Part shown: positions 10,902 through 19,356 of the stretch, in pieces | Numbering within the stretch: position 1 is the stretch's first letter | Layout of the letters: the number at the start of each line of letters is the position of its first letter | DNA from: Bryobacterales bacterium | GTDB lineage: Bacteria; Acidobacteriota; Terriglobia; Bryobacterales; UBA6623 | Reading direction: 5' to 3' | DNA: 52,706 nucleotides | Assembly (NCBI GenBank): GCA_028819235.1 | Contig: JAPPMC010000052.1 | Coordinates: 1 to 52,706 of the forward strand | Notes under the pieces: model-generated | The model's input: only the letters and a program-made list of their open reading frames with translations | Told to the model about the DNA's origin: nothing | Database searches by the model: none | Translations under genes and position numbers: made by a program

Positions 10902-11171
10902 TATCCGCATACGCTCACACCATTCCTGCGCGGTAGGAATTTCTCGGCCCGCGACCCAACAATGGGGTCTATGGCGGATTCACGGTCGGACAGACTCAAG
11001 GCCCCGGCACAGTGAGGCGCACATCAGGCTGACGAAGAACCGATGGACAGGTGAAGCGGTTGGTAGGCCTGCGGCCCAGTTTGGAAACGTAGTCCCTTAC
11101 GAGCGCCCCGCGCTGACTTTCGCGGAAATGCTCGTGGCCGCCTCGGTCGCGGGTGTGCGCTCGGCGAGCGC

Positions 11172-12626
11172 TCAAGTCTGCCCGGGCCCGTCTCCGCGAG
11201 TGAGCTCGAAGGCGTGCCCTAGGTTCAGCATGGTCTGCTCGTGGAAGTGGTTGGCGAGAATCTGGAGGCCCACCGGCAGCCCTGCTGCTGTCTGCCCGCA
11301 GGGCACGCTCATGCCGGCTATGCCCGCCAAGCTGCCGGTGATGGTGTAGATGTCCGAGAGGTACATCTGCAGGGGATCGCTTGTCTTCTCGCCGAGCCTG
11401 AACGCCGGGAACGGGGAAACCGGAGTGATGATGGCGTCCACGTCCTCGAAGGCCCGCGAAAAGTCGCCGGCAACCAGGGCCCGCACCTCTTGCGCCTTCT
11501 TGTAGTAGGCGTCGTAGTACCCGGAACTCAGCACATAGGTTCCGAGGATGATGCGGCGCTTGACCTCGGGACCGAAGCTCTCGGCGCGCGAGTCGCGGTA
11601 CATGTCCCGGAGGGCGGCGCGGTCGGCGCGCCGCGAATAGCGCACACCGTCGTAGCGCGCCAAGTTTGAGCTGGCCTCCGCGGTGCAGATCAGGTAGTAG
11701 CTGGCGATCGCGTAGCGGGTGTGCGGAAGGCTGATCGTGACCGGCTCGCAGCCGAGGCCGACAAGGCTGTCGATTCCAGCCTGAACGAGGTTGCCCACCT
11801 CCGGCTCGAGACCCTCCCCGAAGTACTCGCGGGGGATGCCCAGCCGCAACCCCCTCACGTCGGCGGTGAGACCGCCCGAATAGTCGGGGACCGGTGCGGT
11901 TGCCGCGGTCGAGTCCATGGGATCCGATCCGGCGATCGTGCCCAGCAGCAGCGCCGTGTCCCTCACGGTGCGTGCGAACGGACCAATGTGGTCCAGAGAG
12001 CTTGCGAAGGCGACCAACCCGTAGCGGGATACGCGCCCGTAGGTGGGCATCACCCCCACAACCCCGCAGAAAGAGGCCGGTTGGCGGATCGAGCCGCCGG
12101 TGTCTGAGCCCAACGAGAGAGGCACATACCCTCCCCCCACCGCTGCTGCCGATCCGCCGCTTGAGCCTCCTGGCACACGGGTGGGATCGGCCGGGTTGCG
12201 AACGGGGAAGAAAGCCGAGTTCTCGTTCGAGGATCCCATCGCGAACTCGTCGCAGTTCGTCTTGCCGATCACCACCGCCCCGGATCGTTCGATCGCCTGC
12301 ACGGCGGTCGCGTCGTACGGCGAGACGAAGTCCTGAAGGGCTCGCGAGGCGCAGGTAGTGCGCTCGCCCTTGGTCATGATCACGTCCTTGACGGCGATCG
12401 GAACGCCTGCGAGAGGCCCAAGGGGCTCCCCGGCGGCGAGGCTTCGGTCCACTCGCAAGGCCGCGTTCAGCGCCCGCTCTTCCGTGAAGCTCAGGAACAC
12501 ACCGGTCCGGTCGTTCTCCGCACGCGCCTTGGCAAGCGCCTCCCGCGCAAGCTCGGTGGCGCTGAAGTCTCCGGCTAGGAGCCCGGACCGGATGTTGCCG
12601 GCGGTCAGATCCCCAACTGATGGCAT
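11172..12626 (-). CDS. gatA: Asp-tRNA(Asn)/Glu-tRNA(Gln) amidotransferase subunit A
   Basis: Amidase subunit of GatCAB. It releases ammonia from glutamine for conversion of misacylated Glu-tRNA(Gln) or Asp-tRNA(Asn). The 484-residue protein keeps the amidase-signature triad: Lys80 (PIAVKD), cis-Ser155 in VPGGSSGGSAAAV, and nucleophile Ser179 in GSDTGGSIRQP. It begins 8 bases after the gatC stop and is translated in the same direction, so the two are co-transcribed. The third subunit gene, gatB, is not in the window. The C-terminal stop is followed by about 280 bases without a gene. Confidence 0.97.
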   Translation of the reverse strand: MPSVGDLTAGNIRSGLLAGDFSATELAREALAKARAENDRTGVFLSFTEERALNAALRVDRSLAAGEPLGPLAGVPIAVKDVIMTKGERTTCASRALQDFVSPYDATAVQAIERSGAVVIGKTNCDEFAMGSSNENSAFFPVRNPADPTRVPGGSSGGSAAAVGGGYVPLSLGSDTGGSIRQPASFCGVVGVMPTYGRVSRYGLVAFASSLDHIGPFARTVRDTALLLGTIAGSDPMDSTAATAPVPDYSGGLTADVRGLRLGIPREYFGEGLEPEVGNLVQAGIDSLVGLGCEPVTISLPHTRYAIASYYLICTAEASSNLARYDGVRYSRRADRAALRDMYRDSRAESFGPEVKRRIILGTYVLSSGYYDAYYKKAQEVRALVAGDFSRAFEDVDAIITPVSPFPAFRLGEKTSDPLQMYLSDIYTITGSLAGIAGMSVPCGQTAAGLPVGLQILANHFHEQTMLNLGHAFELTRGDGPGQT

Positions 12627-12634
12627 GGGACAGT

Positions 12635-12931
12635 TCAGCGCTCGATCACTCGAGGCACCTTGAAGTGCCCGGCGCCTTGGAGCGGTGCGCAGCGAAGGGC
12701 GGTCTCTTGGTCGAAGCTCGCGCCTGGGGCGTCCGCCCGCAGCGGCGCGGCGTTACCTTCGTGCAGCACTTGGGCCATTGGCTCCACCCCGGTCGTGTCG
12801 AGCTCGTTGAGCTGGTCTACGTAAGCGAGGATCTGTTCCAAGTCCCGCGCGTAGAGAGCTGTGTCCTCGTCGCTGAGCCGCAGGTTCGCGAGGGCAGCGA
12901 TGTGGCGCACCTCGTCGGGAGTGATCTTCAT
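12635..12931 (-). CDS. gatC: Asp-tRNA(Asn)/Glu-tRNA(Gln) amidotransferase subunit C
   Basis: Small linker subunit that stabilises GatA against GatB. 98 residues, with the family start MKITPDEVRHIAALANLRLSD and the typical PMAQVL and RADAPG segments near the C-terminus. The ATG at 12931 overlaps the stop of the upstream dciA-like gene by 4 bases (ATGA), implying translational coupling. The end (GHFKVPRVIER) is the standard GatC tail. Confidence 0.95.
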   Translation of the reverse strand: MKITPDEVRHIAALANLRLSDEDTALYARDLEQILAYVDQLNELDTTGVEPMAQVLHEGNAAPLRADAPGASFDQETALRCAPLQGAGHFKVPRVIER

Positions 12932-13236
12932 CGGGCCGGTCCTCGGTCCGCGCTGGGCGCTATGCTGGCGTGGATCGCTTCCACGGTGACCGAGGGGAGT
13001 TCCCGCTGGAGAAGGGAAAGAACTTGGCCGCGCATGGGCCAAAACTCCTCCATCCACCCGGCATCGGCCACCTCGACCAGCAGCTTGGTTCCTTCGAGCC
13101 TGCTAGGGCTGCAGTTGCTCGCCATGAACGGCCCAACGACCGCGGGCCAATAGGCTTGGATCAGGTCTAGGTCGATGCCCTCCATGCCTGGCACACCCTG
13201 AAGGATGCGGGGCAGGATGTCCTTGGCCAGCTCCAT
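12928..13236 (-). CDS. DUF721/DciA-like protein
   Basis: A 102-residue DUF721 protein. The family includes DciA, the widespread loader of the replicative helicase DnaB. Visible features are the N-terminal helix with LPRILQGVPG, the WPAVVGPFMA motif, and the strand pair TKLLVEVADAGWMEEFWPMRGQ that forms the KH-like fold. It is the first gene of a dciA-gatC-gatA operon and its stop overlaps the gatC start by 4 bases. The ATG at 13236 has no clear Shine-Dalgarno sequence, but TAGAAT lies 14 bases upstream, giving a leader of only about 8 bases. The family match is good; helicase loading in this organism is inferred. Confidence 0.82.
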   Translation of the reverse strand: MELAKDILPRILQGVPGMEGIDLDLIQAYWPAVVGPFMASNCSPSRLEGTKLLVEVADAGWMEEFWPMRGQVLSLLQRELPSVTVEAIHASIAPSADRGPAR

Positions 13237-13250
13237 CCGGCAGACCCGCC

Positions 13251-13256
13251 ATTCTA
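13251..13256 (-). promoter_or_regulatory. -10 element for the dciA-gatC-gatA operon
   Basis: TAGAAT on the minus strand, 14 bases from the ATG. The predicted leader is under 10 bases. Confidence 0.4.
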
Positions 13257-13506
13257 GCGCAGGGCCGTGTTCCGAAGCCCGGCGCGCATTCCTAGGATGG
13301 GCCGTGTGGCTACGGGAGCGGCGGCTCGCACCAGACGCCGTGCCGACCCGTCAGTCTCCGGGCGGACTGCTGGTTGCGCCCTTCTTGCCGTACCGCGGCG
13401 CGGGGGCTCTCCGCGTACTGCAGTGTGCGGGCCCGTTCCCGTAAAGGAGGGCTCGTGCCCTCAGTTCCGGCGGCTGCCGCTGCAGGATATGCCACCGTCG
13501 CACGGC
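13257..13506. other. Intergenic region without a recognisable gene
   Basis: Spacer between the divergent dciA operon and the cupin gene. I see no coding frame with protein-like composition here; only the two flanking -10 elements stand out. Confidence 0.5.
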
Positions 13507-13512
13507 TATAAT
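13507..13512 (+). promoter_or_regulatory. -10 element upstream of the cupin gene
   Basis: Consensus TATAAT. It predicts a leader of about 38 bases before the ATG at 13557. No clear -35 box. Confidence 0.45.
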
Positions 13513-13556
13513 GGGACACTGCGCCGGGCGTGCCTACCCGGGCGCGGGTAGTCTTG

Positions 13557-13916
13557 ATGAAGCTGCACTCTTGGGATGAGGTCAGGATGGAGGCGCTCAA
13601 CGCGAACGCTTCCCGCCGGGTCATCCACAGCGAGCGGATGACCACCGCGCGGATCTATCTCAAGAAGGGAGCCGTCGTCCCACGGCACAGCCATGAGAAC
13701 GAGCAGCTCTCCCACATCCTGTCGGGATCGCTGCGCTTCGAGTTTCCGGGGCGGGTGCTGACCGCAAGTGCCGGGGACGTGGTCGAGATCCCATCCCACG
13801 AACCGCACCGGGTCGAGGCCCTGGAAGACTCGCTTGCGATGGACGTTTTCCAGCCCGTTCGCGAGGACTGGGTCCGAGGCGACGACGCCTACCTTCGGAA
13901 CCCTTCCGAGCCCTGA
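13557..13916 (+). CDS. Single-domain cupin protein
   Basis: A 119-residue cytoplasmic beta-barrel protein. The first cupin motif is GAVVPRHSHENEQLSHILSG (metal-ligand candidates His44, His46 and Glu49), and the second is AGDVVEIPSHEPHRVE (His81). The size and lack of a signal peptide fit small stand-alone cupins, which bind metals or small molecules and include isomerases and dioxygenases; the substrate cannot be predicted. I chose the ATG at 13557 (MKLHSWDEV) over a GTG 27 bases earlier because it gives the usual short lead-in. It is followed by an SDR gene 92 bases downstream on the same strand, so the two may be expressed together. Confidence 0.82.
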   Translation: MKLHSWDEVRMEALNANASRRVIHSERMTTARIYLKKGAVVPRHSHENEQLSHILSGSLRFEFPGRVLTASAGDVVEIPSHEPHRVEALEDSLAMDVFQPVREDWVRGDDAYLRNPSEP

Positions 13917-14008
13917 GCGCGTAGCTGAGAAGATGATGCCCGGGCTCACGGGCCCCGGAGAGCCCACTGCTGCGTCCCAGTAGCCAACCGCCAGCACAGT
14001 AACAAGCT

Positions 14009-14797
14009 ATGGATCTTGGAATTCGAGGCCGCGTGGCGGTCGTCACCGCCGCAAGCAAGGGAATGGGCCGGGCCATCGCCGGGGAGTTGGCCGCAGAAGG
14101 CTGCCGGGTGGCGATCTGTTCCCGGGACGCCGGATCGATTGAGTCGGCTGCTGAAGAGATCCGCTCGTCTCACGGTGCCGAGGTCTACTGCGAGTCGGTG
14201 GACGTTAGGGACCGGGATGCCTTGCAGTCGTTTGTGGAGGGTGTCAGGCGCAGCCTTGGCCCTGTCAGCATCGCGGTGGCCAACGCAGGCGGCCCCCCGG
14301 CCGGTCGATTCGAGGACTTCGGGGCGGACGAGTGGATTGACGCCTTCCGGCTAAACTTCCTGAGCACGTGGACGCTAATCCGGGCCGTCCTGCCCGATAT
14401 GCGGGCGCAGCGCTGGGGCAGGGTGGTGTCGCTCACCTCGACGTCGGTCCGCCAGCCGATCGACGGCCTGATCCTCTCGAACGGCGTCCGTGCAAGCGTG
14501 GTCGGCATGCTCAAGACCCTTGCCGCGGAGTATGGCCCGGAGAATATCCTGTTCAACAATGTCGGTCCGGGTCTGATTGCTACCGATCGGCTGCTGAGCC
14601 TCGCGGGGCGCAGGGCGAGAAAGGCTGGCGTGGATCGTGATGAGATGATCAAGCGGCTGGCCAGCCGGACTGCGCTGCACCGCGTGGGCCGGCCGGAGGA
14701 GTTCGCTTGGGTCGTGGCTTTTCTCTGTTCCGAGCGGGCCAGCTACGTGACGGGCAGTTCGCTGATGATCGACGGCGGGCTGGTCAAGGCGGTCTGA
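14009..14797 (+). CDS. Short-chain dehydrogenase/reductase with altered active site
   Basis: A 262-residue Rossmann-fold oxidoreductase of the FabG-like SDR superfamily. The cofactor motif is TAASKGMG (residues 13-20), followed by the structural NAGG and a normal C-terminal GGLVKAV. The catalytic pair is unusual: where YxxxK is expected the protein has Ser157-Asn-Gly-Val-Arg161, so both the tyrosine and the lysine are missing, although the preceding serine (SLTSTSV) is kept. I recall an SDR subgroup with this LSNxVR signature, often annotated as 3-oxoacyl-ACP reductase without proof. It is probably not a classical FabG. It lies 92 bases after the cupin gene and 11 bases before the NHL-protein start. 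Confidence 0.88.
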   Translation: MDLGIRGRVAVVTAASKGMGRAIAGELAAEGCRVAICSRDAGSIESAAEEIRSSHGAEVYCESVDVRDRDALQSFVEGVRRSLGPVSIAVANAGGPPAGRFEDFGADEWIDAFRLNFLSTWTLIRAVLPDMRAQRWGRVVSLTSTSVRQPIDGLILSNGVRASVVGMLKTLAAEYGPENILFNNVGPGLIATDRLLSLAGRRARKAGVDRDEMIKRLASRTALHRVGRPEEFAWVVAFLCSERASYVTGSSLMIDGGLVKAV

Positions 14798-14808
14798 CGT
14801 CAGGGAAA

Positions 14809-17800
14809 ATGACGATGCGATCCAGTCTCGCAGCCTTGGCAGCCGTCGTCGCAGTTGTGGCCTCGGTGCCGCGCGCCTCGGGCCAAGAGCCTGTCCCATC
14901 CATCCCGCCCTCTGACCCGCAGTGGGTCACGAACCAGAGCGCCCGCCTGGTGATCGGCCAAGATAGCTTCACGCGCCAGAACCCGACACCAAGCCGAAGC
15001 GTGCTCGGGGCTGCGCAGTCGGTGGCATACGCCGGCAATCGCCTGTTCGTGGCTGACGGAAACCGCCTCGGCGCGATCCCGGTCAGCAATCGCGTCCTGA
15101 TCTACGAGAACGTCGGCGGGTTCGTGCACGCTCCGGACGTCGTTCCGCCGCAGGACTCGCCATGCCCGGCTTGTGTCGGTCTTCCGGACACGGTCCTCGG
15201 GCAGCCCGACTTTGACAGCACCCAACAGGCTGACCTGCCGGACGTTCCGGGTCTCAACAACCCCAGCGCCGTGCACAGCGACGGCGTGCGCATGGCGGTC
15301 GCCGACACCAACAACAATCGGGTCCTGCTTTGGAACACAATCCCCGTCGTCAATGGGACGCTTCCCGACATTGTGCTGGGGCAGCCGGACTTCTCTGGCT
15401 TCCTTGCCGACACGTCGCCCAGCGGGATGAGGGGCCCCCAGGGGGTCTGGATCGACTCCGGCCGGCTGTTCGTGGCCGACACGCAAAACAGCCGCGTCCT
15501 GATCTGGAACACGTTTCCCACCTCGAACGCACAGGCGCCCGACCTCGTGCTGGGGCAGGAAGACCTGAACACGCGGCCCGAGGCGGATTTAGCCAAGGAG
15601 GTCTACGAGGCCGACGACAAGCGCATGCTCGATCCGGTCAGCGTGACGGTCTCGGGGAACCGGATGTTCGTTGCGGACCTGGGCTTCAACCGCGTCTTGG
15701 TGTTCAACTCCGTCCCGACACAGAACTACGCGGCGGCGGACATCGTCATTGGGCAGCCGGACTTCGCTTCCTCCGAGCCGAACAACTCCGAGAACCTCTG
15801 CGACACCTTGGGACCCCTCGAGGACGACGGAAGCCGCAGCGAGAATGAGACGCCCCCGACGAACATTCCGCTTCTGGTCCCGCTGCCCCCGCCGACCACC
15901 GAGATCGACCCCGACGAGGACCGCTATCCGCGCCGCTGCGCGGCGACCCTGAACTTTCCGCGCTTCGCGCTGATGGTCCGCGAGAAGCTGTTCGTGGCCG
16001 ATTCCGGCAACGACCGCATCTTGGTCTTCGACGGGCTTCCCTCTGCCAATGGTGCAAAGGCCGACTTGGTGATCGGCCAGCCAAATTTCGTGCAGCTGAC
16101 CGAGTCGGAAGGACCGGGCAGCATCCGGTCGCCGTCTTCGATGGCCTATGACGGACAGAACCTGTACGTCGCGGATCCCTTCACGCGCCGCATTCTGGTG
16201 TTCACGCCGGGCGAGCCATGGATAGAACTCAACGGGGTCCGAAACGCCGCGGCGGTCAGCATCCACAGCCACGGGTACCTCCAGTTCGACCAGCCGCTCC
16301 CGGTGGACATCGCCGACACGCCGGAAGACGAGTCCCGCCAGCTTCCCGTGCTGGCCGGGGGAGACGAGATAAAGCTCACGCTCGACGGGATGGAACTTTT
16401 CTACACGACGAAAGAGGGCGAGAGCGCCGAGGACGTGCGGGACGCCATGGTCGAGCTGATCAACGCTGGGGCGGATCTCCCGGTCACCGCATCCCCGGCA
16501 CTTGGCGAGGGACGGCACGCGACGGGCACGATCCGATTCGGCGGAGAGGCGCGCCCGGGCGACGAGGTGACCCTCGACATCAACGGCCGCGAGTACTCCT
16601 ACGTGGTCCCCGAGGGCGACATCCCGGAGAGATTCGTCGATCGGCTCAACTACCTCGTCGACAATGCCGAGGACCCGGAGGTGATTGTCGAGCGCAAGAT
16701 CGACCAGATCGAGACGCTAGAGCTGGTGCACCGCGATGCGGGGCCGATCGGAAACAGTCTGCCCTTCTCCATCAGCATCACTTCCGGGTCCCCTACGACC
16801 ATCGAAGTCTCCGGGGAGACGCTATCGCGCGGCACGGTCACTTACCGCGCCAACATGACGGCGAAGCGCGAGGGCCCCCAAGGCAACTGGACTCAGGTCG
16901 AACTGCGCAACACCGGCTCCGAACTGGAGGCCAGCACCTCGGGATCGCGCCTGACCGGCGGCTCGGACGCGCGCGACCTGCCCCCGGGAACGATCGCCTC
17001 GATCTTCGGAAAGGACCTCGCGGGCGAGATCCTTGGCGTCGGCCTAGGCGTGGAAGAGGATCCCATTAACGGCGAGACTGCGGACGATCTGCCCATGGAG
17101 CTGGGCGGAGTGCAGGTGCTGGCCAACGGACGGCTTGCCCCGATCCTGATGGTCTCGCCGGAGCAGGTGAACTTCCAGGTTCCTTGGGAGTTGGAGGGCA
17201 CGGGCCACAGCTTTTTGGTCCGGCGCACCATGCCGGACGGGACGATCCGCGCCTCGGCGCCCCGCGCGAGCGAGTCCGTGCGCGCCGCGCCTGGCCTGTT
17301 CGCCTTCGACGGCGCAGAGCCGCGGCGGGCGATTGCGGTGCATGCCGACGGCGTAGCCGAGGGATCTGTTGCGGTCACGCTCCCCGACCGCCCGCGGGAT
17401 GACGACCCCAACAACGACGCGACTGAGAACCGCCAGCTCTCCCAAGAGGGGGCCGACGGCAGGATAGTGATCAGCGGGCGGACCTATGCCTACACGTCTC
17501 CGGGGGACGAGAGCCCTGACCAGATCCGGGACCGGTTCATCGAGCTCATCAACGCTGGGGACGGGGATCCCGAGGTGATCGCCTCCGCCGGCACGGTGGG
17601 TTTCTTCTCCGCGAGGGCGGACTTGGTGTTCAGCGGCGAGCCGAAGGCGGGCGACACGGTCACAGTGACCGTGCGCGACCGCTCCTACAGCCACACGCTC
17701 TCGGAGAGCGATGTCGAAGACGCCGAGCGGGCGCTGCGCATCATGCGCAACGTCCTCGTGCGCGCCATCAACGCCGGGGTCGGGGATCCCGAGGTGACCG

Positions 17801-18519
17801 CCCGCGTGCTGCAGGAAGTCGGCACTACCAAGATGCAGATTGTCGCGCGCTCGCTGGGATCGGACGGCAACGAGATCCCGTACAGCTTCGATGTCGTCAC
17901 GAGCGACGGCATCGTGGTCGAGACGAACCGCGAGAACGGCCTTCTTGAGGATGGCAACACGCCTCCCGTCGTGATCCTGAGGGCGCGCGAGCCGGGCAAG
18001 CAGGGCAACTCGATCAACTACGCCGCACAGGGCACGGAAGTGCCGGAGGACGACCCGGCGACACCGGACACCAACGAGCGCACGGAGGCCACGGTGCTAA
18101 TGACCCTCTCGGCAAGGGGCTCGCACCTGTGCTGCGGAAACGAGCCCTACTCATTGGTCACCGACGAGAACCCGATCGTGCCCGGCGAGCTGATCATTGT
18201 CTTCGGCACGGGCCTGGGGCTGACGGACAACCAGGAGTCGATCCGCACGGGCAAGGCGACAACTCGCGGCACGGTCGCCAACGTCCCGCTGGTGGCGGAG
18301 GACTTCGTGTCGTCGCAGTTCGGGGGGCGAACGGCCCAGGTGGAGTTCGTTGGCCTCTTGGAGGGGTCGGTCGGCGTCTATCAGGTCAACCTGCGGACCA
18401 ACACCGACCTGCCGGACAACCCGGCCATGCCCCTGTGGATTGCACAGGTGCTGTTCATCAGCAACACCGTCACATTGCCGGTCAAGAACTTGGTGCCGCG
18501 TCCGCCGACAGGCTTCTAG
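14809..18519 (+). CDS. Very large secreted NHL-repeat protein with duplicated TIGR03437 modules
   Basis: A 1236-residue exported protein. Signal peptide at residues 1-26. Residues ~45-470 hold NHL/beta-propeller repeats, each with the pattern NRVLIWNTxP...DLVLGQPDF. Next come two pairs of ~70-90-residue units (start around 511, 581, 875 and 944) sharing GDxVTxxxxxxxYxYxxxxxE...INAGxxDPEV. After each pair comes a TIGR03437-type domain (about 724-862 and 1125-1236) with SIFGKDLA, GGVQVLANGRLAPILMVSPE and NFQVPW. That domain is, to my knowledge, characteristic of Solibacter-type Acidobacteria. I infer a cell-surface adhesive or carbohydrate-related role. The start is ATG 14809, after CAGGGAAA, just behind the SDR gene. 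Confidence 0.85.
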   Translation: MTMRSSLAALAAVVAVVASVPRASGQEPVPSIPPSDPQWVTNQSARLVIGQDSFTRQNPTPSRSVLGAAQSVAYAGNRLFVADGNRLGAIPVSNRVLIYENVGGFVHAPDVVPPQDSPCPACVGLPDTVLGQPDFDSTQQADLPDVPGLNNPSAVHSDGVRMAVADTNNNRVLLWNTIPVVNGTLPDIVLGQPDFSGFLADTSPSGMRGPQGVWIDSGRLFVADTQNSRVLIWNTFPTSNAQAPDLVLGQEDLNTRPEADLAKEVYEADDKRMLDPVSVTVSGNRMFVADLGFNRVLVFNSVPTQNYAAADIVIGQPDFASSEPNNSENLCDTLGPLEDDGSRSENETPPTNIPLLVPLPPPTTEIDPDEDRYPRRCAATLNFPRFALMVREKLFVADSGNDRILVFDGLPSANGAKADLVIGQPNFVQLTESEGPGSIRSPSSMAYDGQNLYVADPFTRRILVFTPGEPWIELNGVRNAAAVSIHSHGYLQFDQPLPVDIADTPEDESRQLPVLAGGDEIKLTLDGMELFYTTKEGESAEDVRDAMVELINAGADLPVTASPALGEGRHATGTIRFGGEARPGDEVTLDINGREYSYVVPEGDIPERFVDRLNYLVDNAEDPEVIVERKIDQIETLELVHRDAGPIGNSLPFSISITSGSPTTIEVSGETLSRGTVTYRANMTAKREGPQGNWTQVELRNTGSELEASTSGSRLTGGSDARDLPPGTIASIFGKDLAGEILGVGLGVEEDPINGETADDLPMELGGVQVLANGRLAPILMVSPEQVNFQVPWELEGTGHSFLVRRTMPDGTIRASAPRASESVRAAPGLFAFDGAEPRRAIAVHADGVAEGSVAVTLPDRPRDDDPNNDATENRQLSQEGADGRIVISGRTYAYTSPGDESPDQIRDRFIELINAGDGDPEVIASAGTVGFFSARADLVFSGEPKAGDTVTVTVRDRSYSHTLSESDVEDAERALRIMRNVLVRAINAGVGDPEVTARVLQEVGTTKMQIVARSLGSDGNEIPYSFDVVTSDGIVVETNRENGLLEDGNTPPVVILRAREPGKQGNSINYAAQGTEVPEDDPATPDTNERTEATVLMTLSARGSHLCCGNEPYSLVTDENPIVPGELIIVFGTGLGLTDNQESIRTGKATTRGTVANVPLVAEDFVSSQFGGRTAQVEFVGLLEGSVGVYQVNLRTNTDLPDNPAMPLWIAQVLFISNTVTLPVKNLVPRPPTGF

Positions 18520-18744
18520 CGCGGATTCGGGTGCGATCCGACAGCGAATCTCGGCCTTGGGCAGGCCCGCGCCCACGATCCTGACCGGACCGCTGACCCG
18601 CTCAACTGGACGAATTGCAAACGAGCCTCGCGATCGGCTTGAAAGGTGCTGAATCAGGACCGCATGTCTCCCTCGCAAACGATGCGTCGGTTGCCGATCC
18701 AAGGGATGCGGATCGGCTCCTGAGCTTGAAGCGTCTCTGCAGGA

Positions 18745-19000
18745 CGCCGGGGAACTAACGCAGGTTGCGGATGGATTGCGAGTGGGGCCGGTCGATGATG
18801 GTGCACGACTTTCGCAGGCAGCCGAACTGCCTGAATGAATCTGGTGGACGATGCGACGGGCGCGGCGCAAGGGCTGTTCGCCGAGCAGGAGCCGAATTGG
18901 GCGGCAGCAGAGCCACTTGAGCGCTGGTTGCGCTTCTACGGGGTGCCACGGGCATTGTTCAGGGACTGGCCGTCGGTGCATTTCTGCCTCGGGACGGAGC
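18745..19000 (+). pseudogene. ISNCY-type transposase remnant
   Basis: Only a core piece of a DDE transposase survives. From 18835 the frame reads MNLVDDATGAAQGLFAEQEP, then RWLRFYGVPRALFRDW, which matches the catalytic-aspartate region of ISNCY transposases (LVDDATG, GxPxALYxD). The stretch just upstream (about 18765-18834) gives RMDCEWGRSMMVHDF and RQPNCLN in another frame, resembling the preceding DGSHHxWFExRGPxCxL motif, so at least one frameshift is present. No terminal inverted repeats were found. Confidence 0.6.
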
Positions 19001-19356
19001 GAAAGCGGCTGGCAGGGCTGGAACCTGTACCGGCGGCGATTTCGCCATCTGCTCGTACTTGCGCCGCCATCTCCGATTCCTTCCCGTAAGGTGCGGAGCC
19101 GATGTGCTGGGCAGTCCTGCGAGTGGTGCAGACTCCATCCCGCAAGCCAAGCATCAGGGTGTAGCGATCGTTCGATCACTGCGCTCCGGCGGCGCGGGCG
19201 CAAATCGGGCCGACGAGATTATCCCGACTGTCGTGATTGGGACCGGGCAACGCCTACGAACCGGGGATCGAGGTCGAGTCCGCAATAGACACGGCACTCT
19301 CAGGCTCGTCCGCTTCTGGGTCAACGATGGCAGCGGCCTGCAACCGCATACCGTAG
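19001..19356. other. Decayed intergenic DNA
   Basis: Nothing recognisable between the transposase remnant and the antiporter stop. It may be further eroded insertion-sequence DNA. Confidence 0.4.
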
